This document shows, one piece after another, positions 56,501-64,000 of a stretch of DNA of 64,000 nucleotides (position 1 is its first letter; the number at the start of each line of letters is the position of its first letter). This DNA is from Folioceros fuciformis. Lineage: Eukaryota; Anthocerotophyta; Anthocerotopsida; Anthocerotales. Below the pieces are notes generated by a model. The model worked only from the letters and a program-made list of their open reading frames with translations, made no database searches and was not told where the DNA came from. The translations under genes were made by a program, and so were the position numbers. The stretch is taken from NCBI GenBank assembly GCA_049999805.1, contig JBNGIO010005980.1, positions 1-64,000 of the forward strand, read 5' to 3'.

Positions 56501-57725
56501 GTGAGGAGGGTGAGGTGCTCCTGGCTATGGCTAACACACTATTAAGGGACAAGGATCCGAATTGATTTATCAGCTAGTAAAGTGGTAAGTTAGACATGCG
56601 GCTTCATTCTTCCTTGATTGTAGTCTCGTGTGAGTAGCAAGAAGATAGGATGGTACTCCTCCCACTCGTGACAGCCAAGGTAGTGGCACGCTGATCCCAT
56701 GGGCTTGCACGTGCAGGTTGGAAGTCATGTGGATTTGCTTGCAAGTGTTGTGTGGGTGCCACTAGAAGGCCAACAGTTGCGTGCTTAGCGCGATGGAGGT
56801 TGGTTAGGGTTGGTGGAGGTTGCCCTTGCGTCGCTTCGAGTCTAGCCTGTTTCGTGGTGTCTAGGGGCAATGGAAGAAAGAAGAACGGCGAGGCAATCTC
56901 AGCATTGATGAAGAGGGAGTCCAGGCGCGTTGGGTCGCGGTGCTCTGGTGTAGGGACACGACGCCTTAGGGCCACCTTTTATAGACTAGAGCTCAATCCA
57001 GCTACAACCATCCCACCGCTGTCATGTCGTTTGAGGATTGAAGGTGCCCACTCATATCGCTTTGGTGCTAATGAGCCATAGTGCCAAGCTTCTTGAGCTT
57101 CCGCAACGCGAGGCGGCCAGTGTTGAATCTTTGGTGCTATGCTAGGGTGACAAGAACCGGTCAGGCTTGGGGCGAAGGGCACCTTGAGGCGGGTTGCAAC
57201 GGAAGCAACAACAAATGGATTTGGTGAGCCATGAGGTTTTGTTGTGGGCCTTGGCTCCGTCATTCAAAGTAGCTCCTATTCACCTTTTCTCACAAGTTGC
57301 AGGCGAGTTGGAGGTGTGTCGAGGGGCAACCAGCCCAAGTTGAGGCCGCGAAGGAGTACTTGGTTCGCTTCTAAGATCTAGAGGAAAAGTTGTTGTAGGA
57401 TTTCCATGTGTTTTGTTTTATTAATCTGGTTTTTTCCAATCTAAAGTTGAGGGTGCAGGCAAAGAGGCCTTCATGGGCACAGGGTTCGGGCGCCATCCAA
57501 AGTCGATGGCTATTGAGCATTGTGCCCAATTGAAGGTTTTGTCGTCAACGACTACATTTTAGATGCTTGTGTGGCTAAGAGTGTTTCTGCAGGTGGCGAA
57601 ATGGAGATTTCAGCATGGCTGAGAATGCAATGGGTGCTGCATGCTAAGACGTGCTAATGATAAGGACCACAAAAATAGCTCATGGTACAGAAGTGCAGCA
57701 ATCAACATCATCAGGTGAAAGATGG
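56501..57725. other. Unassigned sequence upstream of the copia remnant
   Basis: Might include the copia 5' end or the Sec61-alpha intron; no LTR pair or PBS is found. Overlapping ORFs at 56604-57263 on both strands are GC-driven. Confidence 0.3.
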
Positions 57726-57930
57726 TCAGAAGGCAATGAGTAAGCTATATAACATTTGGCAGGCAACAACAAAATTTGTGCTAAGTGTTTGTGGCATTGA
57801 ATAGGGAGATTCTAGACCCAAAACCATATCTCTTTTGAAGAAGCTCGTCCAAACAAACCATGATGATGCCAACGGTAGTGAGCTGCATGACAACAAGAAT
57901 GGCATTACCAAGTCCAAGATCTCCATACAC
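57726..57930 (-). pseudogene. Sec61-alpha pseudogene, central exon
   Basis: After an acceptor (cctaacag) the minus strand reads [49 protein letters not shown], then a TAG and unrelated sequence. This matches the central transmembrane region of Sec61-alpha (family: GLGSGISLFIATNICE). The next part of the protein resumes at 54023, so about 3.7 kb including the copia remnant separates two parts that should adjoin or be one intron apart. The exon is free of stops for about 47 codons. Confidence 0.85.
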
Positions 57931-57954
57931 CCCTGTTAGGACGTATAGTTAAAA

Positions 57955-58110
57955 AGGTATATTTAAGAAGGTTTCTTGATTGAACATGAAGTTTTCAAGT
58001 GCAATTGCGTCGGTAGACCAGCGCACTCCTACAGTTAAGTGAGTATTTTTAAGAAAGTTTTTTGATTGGAAATGAAGTTTTCAAGTGCAGGTGCTTTGGT
58101 CTACCGGCGT
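57955..58110. repeat. Tandem duplication, about 87 bp, beside the Sec61-alpha exon
   Basis: gtatatttaagaaggtttct and gtatttttaagaaagttttt start two copies that share tgaagttttcaagtgca, then gtc-gtagaccagcg / gtctaccggcg. They lie in what would be the upstream intron. Confidence 0.85.
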
Positions 58111-58139
58111 AATCCATTTACTCTATGCCACAGACATGA

Positions 58140-58385
58140 TTACTTTTGGACTGCTCCAACATCTTAGGGCAACACAACCACAACGATGGTGATATTAACA
58201 CCAATATTGTTGTCCTCATGGATCATTTGTTCAACCCTTACCGAAAATGCCACATAAGGCAGCACTATAAATGGAAAGTAGGAATATGCATTCATGCTAG
58301 TAACCAACAAAGCAATGAAAATCACCACCTTATTGGTTATTGCTAACTACCCAAGGCCTTGCTAGGGCTGGATGTGTAATCTAAA
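58140..58385 (-). pseudogene. Fragment of a second SPPL copy (exons 3-4)
   Basis: On the minus strand the segment 58240-58150 reads EQMIHEDNNIGVNITIVVVV, then LP-stop-DVGAVQK, aligned to [31 protein letters not shown] of the SPPL gene at 50.7-50.8 kb. Upstream, 58385-58345 aligns with the end of SPPL exon 3 (GTTAGT-GGTTCATGACCAAGAAG against ggtagttagcaataaccaataag), with GAA changed to a TAA stop and a GT donor kept. The intron between is about 100 bases, as in the parent gene. It is therefore a DNA-level partial duplication, heavily decayed. DNA identity in exon 4 is clear by eye. Confidence 0.72.
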
Positions 58386-58724
58386 GACCAAAAGGTCCAA
58401 TTATCCCTCTTAACTACATGGTATTTTCTAGAATCTAGAAATAAAATTTCAGATACACTTGCTTACCAAGCCTCATTACCTTTGGTGTAATATTTGTGCA
58501 CTATTTCACATGATATGCAACGAAGAGATGTGTACTATGCTACAATTATTTCCTCCTTCCCATTCAGACATGAGGGCCTTATTGGGTATGGATAAGTCCA
58601 GCAGGATGAGCTAATTTTGGATTACCATGTTACTTTAGCTTGCCTATAAAACCTCTGCAAGCACAGGTGCATTACTATGAAACATTAAATTTTGGGGCAC
58701 TGGTTTAGTTTGGTATTTTGGGGC

Positions 58725-58734
58725 NNNNNNNNNN
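58725..58734. other. 10-N gap
   Basis: Ten undetermined bases. Unlike the other two short gaps I see no duplicated flank, except that tggggc/ttttggggc words repeat on the left side. Confidence 0.99.
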
Positions 58735-59791
58735 TTTTTTCTTTTATTTTTAATTTTATTTCCTTTTGATTTTTCCCATTCCTATTATCAGTTAGGTGAA
58801 GGATGGTGTTGTCACCATGATGGGAACAGATGTGGTACCAAGCCTAAGGAAACTTGGCTTTGGTACCGGACCAAAGGTTTGGCTTAATATTAAGTTCGGA
58901 TATAGGTTCAGTTTTTGGCTCAGTAGTATTGTTTTTAAATAAAAAGCTTAGATAATATTCAATATTAATTTCAAAAGTTTATTAATCGGCTACCACAGTA
59001 GGGGATCAACCGGCTGTCTGGCGGCACTAACGTTTATGTCATGTATTGGAGATTCATCTCATGCAACATGTCCGATATCTTATGCAGCGTGTCCGCTAGG
59101 GAACATGAGGAAGCTGGGAGCCGTCAGTCTGGCCAACCCCGGCGAAGGCCTACCTATGGGGAGAATCGGAGACGAGTGCCCATAAGCGACCAGGTGGGAT
59201 TAGCGCTATGCTCCAGGAATTGAGCGCCCCAGGGAATTGGGCGCTGCAGATCGATGAGTGCCAATGGAACTAAGCCTGAGCCCCGCATCTGCCTGTCCTG
59301 ATGCCTCGATCCGCCCACAAGGCTCCCCGATGTGCTCCTCAGGCCAGCGTTCGTCCTCGGCTCCTGATCCCGCTGGCGCACCCACCAGCACCTGCCAGCC
59401 TGCCATCTCGCTCTGCCCCGGCGCACCAGGCAGGTCTCCACCCAGCCATTCCCATCCAACACGTCCAGATCCAAGCGCCACTGCAGGGAGCCGCCAAGCA
59501 GAGAAGGCGACCACCATGCTGCTCAGCCTGCGTTGATGGAGCTAGGGCGCTGTGACTGGATTGGAATCAGCAGGGGGTCGTGCGCTAGGAGCGAGTCCGA
59601 ATTCCCCTCCCCGCCGAATTTCTCCTGCTCTTTCCCTTTTTCTGCCCCTCTCGCTTCCGAACCACAGCCCGGTGCCCATCATGACCCCGCGCGTCGAATT
59701 CCTGCAGGCCGCCAGCTGGTCCCGCATCGACGCGCTCGAATCCCGGCCCTCAGCCAGCTCCTTGCCCAGTTGCTGACTAGCCCTGTTCTTT
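58735..59791. other. Unassigned sequence, GC-rich after 59050
   Basis: ORFs of up to 121 codons overlap on both strands in 59154-59907 because stop codons are rare at this composition. No domain recognised. Confidence 0.3.
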
Positions 59792-59943
59792 GAGTCTAGA
59801 GCTCGCTGCAGACCAGCCCGGTGTGCCGCAAAACTCTGCCCCTTCTCGCCCCCTACCCCTGAGCTCTGAGTCTCGAGCTCGCTGCAGACCAGCCCGGGGC
59901 GCCGCAAAATCCTGCCCCTTCTCTCCCCCTACCCAGCGCGCCC
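59792..59943. repeat. 76-bp tandem duplication, GC-rich
   Basis: 59792-59867 and 59868-59943 share gagtct-gagctcgctgcagac, cagcccgg, gccgcaaaa and ctgccccttctc with few differences. A telomere-like ggggtttagggtttagg follows at 59993-60009. Confidence 0.85.
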
Positions 59944-60436
59944 GTCCCAATCTTGCTCTAGCCCCGCTCCAGCAATTCCCTCCCCCGCGCTTTGGGGTTT
60001 AGGGTTTAGGCGCAGGCGGAATAACAGTGACTGTCCAGAAGACGAGCCAGATTGACAGCGGGTCAGTGGAAGGAAAGGCCAAGGAAGCAACCTCTGAAGG
60101 CGGCGCCCACAAGATCTAGGAAGATCAATCAGAGAATACGGCGCCCACAAGATTCAATCAGTGAATACGGCGCCCACAAGATCTAGGAAGATCAATCAGT
60201 ATTCACTCCCTTACAGTAGTTTAATTGTTTAAGATCCTTGTAGTAAAAGGTCAACCATAATTATAGATTTATATTACTTTAATATGTATTTTATATATTA
60301 GATATTTAAAACACCTTTCCATGTAACTGAAACACATGTGACTAAAACAAAACTAAAAGTACTAAAAACAGGGCAGTCCGCTTTTGGAAGGAGGAAAGAT
60401 TCCCAATTAGTTTTGGCCCTCCCCAACCCTCCTTTC

Positions 60437-60795
60437 CAGTGCTTGTAACTCTCTGTGTACACCTTGTATTACAATGATTTTTGTACCACTGTGTAGATCT
60501 TGACAAGGGCTTTCTAACAAGTGTACATTCCTTGAGTTTTGTTGCATTTGAAGGGAGGTACGTAATTTTAAAGAGTTGCTATGACATGCATCATGCAAAG
60601 TGGTTCCTGCATTGTTCAGTGCTCGTAACTCTTTGTGTACACCTTGTATTACAATGATTTGTGTACCACCTTGTAGCTCTTGACAAGAGCGTTCTAAGTA
60701 TACATTTGTTGAGTTTCGTTGCATTTGTAGGGAGATACGAATTTATAAAGATTTGCCATTATATGAATCATGCAACATGGTCCTTTACTTTGTTT
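60437..60795. repeat. About 180-bp tandem direct repeat next to the Harbinger element
   Basis: 60437-60617 and 60618-60795 share cagtgct(t/c)gtaactct-tgtgtacaccttgtattacaatgattt, then cttgacaag, then ttgttgcatttg-agggag, then gcatcatgca. They lie 3' of the Myb/SANT ORF and may be subterminal repeats of the element. Confidence 0.8.
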
Positions 60796-60862
60796 GATTC
60801 CATAACTTACTTCAACACGTCTTCAATTTTCATAACTCATTCTACAAACTACAATCAACATA

Positions 60863-61600
60863 TCACAGTTTATCACTAAGCTTGAGAAGGCCGTCTCCAA
60901 TTTTCCCTAGAGCTGCAACGAAACCAAGCCCTATTTCTTTATTAACTTCTACCATATTGTTCAGCATGTGAACCATGTCCTTGTTGCACTGCAACAACTC
61001 TTCATGCTTCCTTGTATCCAGTTGCATACTCTCAATATGATGTATACCTCTCTTTTCTTCAATAGCACGGAGAGCTTGGACAAATGATTCAGTCATTGTA
61101 GACAATCTGGTATCAACGGCCTTCTCCTTTAATTTTCTGCGCTTAATCCTCTCTATTGTCCATTGTTGGGGATCTATTGGAGCTTTTGATGCCTCCTCTA
61201 TGGGCTCACTTGAAACATCTGGTTGAGAACCGGAGCCTGACTCAGTAGGCATCATTGAGCAACTTGAAGTATCTGGAGTCTGCAAAAAATTGGAGTCCAC
61301 AGGCAATTTTTTTTCTTTCTTATCGAATGAAGGTATTTTCCAATAGTCTAAGTGACCACTTCGCATTTCATGCCAATTATAGTTAGAAATCTTCTTCCAT
61401 TGTTGCTGTAACTGTTTCCACTTGGATCTGCACATGTCAAGGGAAACATTGGTGCCATGCTTCACACAATAAGCGGCTACAGCATCCCACCTCACCATTG
61501 TGGACTTCATCTTCTCCTTTACACCACCAAATGCCCGTTTCTCTTCTTTAATTCTCACAGCTGCTTGAAGCATGAGGCAATCATTGTTTTTCCAAGACAT
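60863..61600 (-). CDS. Myb/SANT-like (trihelix) protein of a Harbinger element
   Basis: The first ATG in this frame is at 61600 (MSWKNNDCLMLQ), giving 245 residues; the frame is open a little further up, but without ATG. Residues 2-90 are a trihelix or Myb/SANT-like domain: conserved Trp in SWKN, VRWDAVAAYC and KWKQLQQQWKKI, followed by YWKIPSF. A Ser/Pro-rich linker and a basic patch (ERIKRRKLKEK, a possible nuclear signal) follow. The C-terminal helical part (RAIEEKRG to LSDKL) is coiled-coil-like. In characterised Harbinger systems this protein binds the transposase and the element ends. Unlike its transposase this copy is unbroken. It could instead be a domesticated regulator. Confidence 0.8.
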   Translation of the reverse strand: MSWKNNDCLMLQAAVRIKEEKRAFGGVKEKMKSTMVRWDAVAAYCVKHGTNVSLDMCRSKWKQLQQQWKKISNYNWHEMRSGHLDYWKIPSFDKKEKKLPVDSNFLQTPDTSSCSMMPTESGSGSQPDVSSEPIEEASKAPIDPQQWTIERIKRRKLKEKAVDTRLSTMTESFVQALRAIEEKRGIHHIESMQLDTRKHEELLQCNKDMVHMLNNMVEVNKEIGLGFVAALGKIGDGLLKLSDKL

Positions 61601-61671
61601 TCGTGTTGGTGGAGGTAGAGGCAATGGAGCAAAGGGAGGAGGAGGTCTATGTGGAACTACAGAAAGCAATG

Positions 61672-61884
61672 GAGACCCTCAACAAGATGCTGCTGAGAGG
61701 AAGGCAAAAAAAATTGCTGTGATTGAAGACGACGTTGCTAGGAATCAAGAACCAAGGGTTGATTAAATGCCATTGGAGACCTCTTAACGTGATGCTGCTG
61801 AGAGAGGAAGGCACAAAAAATTGTTGTGATTGAAGAGGAGGTTGCTGGGAATCAAGAACCAGGGGCTGATTGAATGCCATTGTT
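61672..61884. repeat. About 107-bp tandem duplication upstream of the Myb/SANT ORF
   Basis: Both copies contain gaggaaggcaaaaaaa / gaaggcacaaaaaa, ttg-tgtgattgaagacgacgttgct / gaagaggaggttgct and gggaatcaagaacca. On the minus strand each copy starts ATGGCATT(C/T)AATCA(G/A)CCC, reading MAFNQPLVLDS. The duplication and its stops probably separate the original start from the rest of the Myb/SANT protein. Confidence 0.8.
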
Positions 61885-62069
61885 GATTCTGTACCTCGAC
61901 ACCGACACCGTGACAATCTTTGCAATGGAGAATAAACAATGTGCTAGGAACCACGTTGCATGATTCAAACATGAACCAACTTTATAAGAAAATATCAAAC
62001 TTTGGTTGAAACGAAACTACAGCCACATAGGCTTGTTTCAGAACCCTTTTATGGAGCTACGATATAGAA

Positions 62070-63011
62070 CTACTCACTGGGATCGAAATCATGCTCTTGC
62101 TGCCACAAGATAAGGGCAAGCTGGTCTCTTAAACTTTCTCCTACGGGATGTGCAGCGCTTACACTTGGAATTGTAATGTAGTCATGATCGTGCTAAGGGA
62201 TTGTGTTCATAGCACGGTGTGCATCATTATCTTGCATATCAATAGTGATGTTATGTAGTATACAACAGCATAATGCCAATTTGCCAACTTACTTTGGATA
62301 TGGTGAAACTAGACATTTGTTCAAGATACGCCAAGTGCCTTTTAAAGGTCCAAATGCCCTTTCTACGACAATCCTGCTAGAGCTGTGTTTGTAGTTGAAG
62401 GACTCCTTAAACATGCTCAAGTTTCTGCCGGGGAAGGGAACAACGAGCCAAGGAAGTAATGGAAAACTGGCATCACCAATTATATACTCTTAGATTCTAT
62501 GAGGTCCAAAAAGCATATCAGATCCATGAAGTCGCTCCTTATCTTCTGCTAGTCAGTATAGGCTAGAATTACTAAGAACTCTAGAATCGTTTACACTTCC
62601 TGGCCAGCCAACATAAACATCAATAGCGCCTCTGCAATTTGGTAATCCACGGTGATTTCGGAAACCCATCTCGACCTTACTTGCCTTGTCTCCTGTTGGC
62701 CAATTCACATGGTGGGCTGCACGAGAGGTGAGTGACCGCACAAACCTCCACACCACCTTAGACAAGGTTGACTCAGCTACGCCAAACAATTTGGAAACTA
62801 CTTTAAGAGAATCTCCAGTCCCCAATATTGTGAGAACCATAGCTACCTGTTTTGCAACATGCAACTTACGGTTTGGCAAGGTAATGAGACTTGGAGGAGG
62901 ATGTCTGGTCAAGTCAAGAGCAACAACACTACAGATGTAATTGAATGTGGTTGGGGAGACTTTGATCATCTCTCTCCAACGGTCAAGATCTCCACTTGGA
63001 ACAATTGTCAT
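62070..63011 (-). pseudogene. Harbinger (HARBI1-like, DDE_Tnp_4) transposase pseudogene
   Basis: The frame starts at ATG 63011. The N-terminal part has FNYICSVVA, KQVAMVLTILGTGDSLKVVSKLFGVAESTLSK (a helix-turn-helix) and GLPNCRGAID, which carries the first catalytic Asp. About 40 residues that normally follow are missing; the text jumps to GWPGSVNDSRVL. The frame continues past three stops with DASFPLLPWLVVPF (second Asp), SSRIVVERAFGPLKG (the Glu), and ends FDPSE-TAG at 62070. The family cuts DNA with a DDE triad. The deletion and stops rule out activity. Confidence 0.88.
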
Positions 63012-63217
63012 GAACTTTGCCTACCAATGAAGTGACCGTGGTTTGATGTAGTACATACCTACCCTTCTTTGAGGCTTTCAGTACAATCGAGTTGCTATGC
63101 ATACAAGCAACCACATTGTGGTGAGGAGGGTGTCTTCCTCATCTACCACTCTCATAGGGGAAGAAGAACACAAATGTAGGCACATTTTGTAGGCACTAAG
63201 CTCGATTGTAGATGTAA
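63012..63217. other. Flank of the Harbinger element
   Basis: No gene recognised. It may contain the right end of the element. Confidence 0.3.
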
Positions 63218-64000
63218 CTGCGATGCTGTGTACTGGGCGCTTGGGATTGTGACCACAACGGCCATCATAACTGCAAGAATCGGGTGGTCTTGACGATTAG
63301 CCATGATCGCGCTAACATCACAGAACTATTTCTGTTTCTGAGATGCTCACGGTGGCAAAGAACTAGTTTTGAGGTGCACCACCGGGAGCAGCATTTCGTC
63401 TCGGTGAGTGCCCTTAAAAACCAGCACTTTTTGGCCACGTACATGGTGTTATGGAACATGGAAAGTGCCATAAAACTTATTTATCCAAATGGATTTGGGT
63501 ACACATGGAAAGCGGCCCTAACCTCTTTGTGGACCGAAAGGGACATAGTCTTTAAAGAATCGTCCAAATTGGATAGAGAGTGTTAAGTTTCTGGCACAGC
63601 ATATCGGGACAATCAGGAGCTCCCGATTGCGGACCAGAGCGGGAGTTGTTTGTTGTGGGAATTGAGCTTGCATCAGGGCAGATGGCTTGTAATTGTGCAA
63701 AGGGCGACCACGTCCACGGCTCGCCTGCCTTTACGGCTAGGGCATCGCGATGCAGCGGACGACTGGGAAATGATGTGCCAACGGGAGTACATTGCAGGGT
63801 GGCCAATGGTTCCAATGAACTATTGGGAATTGTCTAAGTTCCTGGCCTTCCTACAAGACCATGAGCACCAATGCCTACAAATGGATGGCAATCTGCAAAA
63901 AGTGCCCACACTCTACCAGCTGCATAGTTGGGGGGCAGATGGTGTGGAGTGGAGGTGGACAAACTACTATGACAGAGCATACCGACTGGTGGAATGTCAT
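63218..64000 (+). pseudogene. Unknown protein-like reading frame, one internal stop, runs off the window
   Basis: The frame 63218-63583 is open, stops at TAA 63584-63586, and stays open in the same frame for 138 codons to the window end. Peptides look like folded protein: ALKNQHFLATYMVLWNMESA, YPNGFGYTWKAALTSLWTER, then after the stop WELSLHQGRWLVIVQRA, WEMMCQREYIAGWPMVPMNY, LSKFLAFLQDHEHQC, VEWRWTNYYDRAYRLVECH. It is rich in Trp, Tyr and Met. No start is clear. I do not recognise the family. It may be a transposon-derived or lineage-specific gene; the single stop may be an intron, a mutation or an error. Confidence 0.4.

Larger units (their letters stand above)
60863..63011 (-). mobile_element. 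PIF/Harbinger DNA transposon (two-gene), transposase dead
   Basis: The minus strand holds both genes typical of this superfamily: a DDE transposase (HARBI1-like) and a Myb/SANT-like partner that in known systems helps the transposase enter the nucleus and bind DNA. The order is transposase, then Myb gene, in the same direction. I could not identify terminal inverted repeats or the expected 3-bp target duplication, so the borders given are only those of the genes. Confidence 0.85.

Noticed and set aside
59154-59907. Overlapping ORFs of 70-121 codons on both strands
   Set aside because: GC-rich DNA with few stops; no domain, and the plus and minus frames are equally long.

Overview
This is nuclear DNA of a streptophyte, most likely a non-seed land plant (bryophyte or lycophyte); I cannot name the species. 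The evidence is an AMS/DYT1-type bHLH factor with an ACT-like tail, a plant-type DnaJ/DUF3444 protein, a protease-associated-domain signal peptide peptidase-like (SPPL) gene with 13 short introns (about 70-180 nt), chromodomain-type Ty3/gypsy and Ty1/copia elements, and a PIF/Harbinger element with its Myb/SANT partner gene. Genes are sparse. Most of the window is decayed transposons, minisatellites and unannotatable DNA, with one 100-N gap and three 10-N gaps.

Layout. 1-3.4 kb: the end of a lysine-rich protein gene (+), then a bHLH gene (+) of four proposed exons, one intron of GC-AG type. 3.9-9.8 kb: a complete but inactivated gypsy element on the minus strand (LTRs, PBS, PPT, CTCTA target duplication). 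10.5-13.8 kb: two diverged copies of an unknown small gene (-), one broken. 14-20 kb: minisatellites, a small inverted-repeat element and a copia remnant (-) lacking its integrase. 20-26 kb: mostly unassigned, with promoter-like sites and a strong miRNA-like hairpin. 26-38 kb: repeats, a 1.9 kb CCAGCC/GCCTGC-rich island, a gypsy integrase scrap and scrambled LTR pieces. 38.5-41.5 kb: an intact intronless DnaJ-DUF3444 gene (-). 43-48 kb: tandem repeats and two tRNA-derived scraps, one clearly from tRNA-Trp. 48.6-51.6 kb: an SPPL aspartic protease gene (-) with all exons recognisable but several single-base shifts and a changed PAL motif. 52.9-58.4 kb: a Sec61-alpha pseudogene (-) split by a decayed copia element, next to a fragment of a second SPPL copy. 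60.4-63.0 kb: a PIF/Harbinger element (-) with an intact Myb/SANT ORF and a dead transposase. The last 0.8 kb holds a reading frame that runs off the window.

The host genes do not form a pathway. Only the DnaJ gene and the bHLH gene look clearly functional. SPPL (intramembrane proteolysis) and Sec61-alpha (ER translocon) both concern ER membranes, but the Sec61 copy is dead and the SPPL copy is doubtful. Repeated one-base shifts in otherwise good exons, and identical sequence on both sides of two 10-N gaps, suggest that part of the apparent decay could be assembly error. I did not find a convincing new multi-gene system. The best leads are the hairpin at 23.26-23.35 kb, the duplicated unknown gene, the non-TG/CA LTR ends, and the pattern of stop codons consistent with methyl-cytosine deamination.
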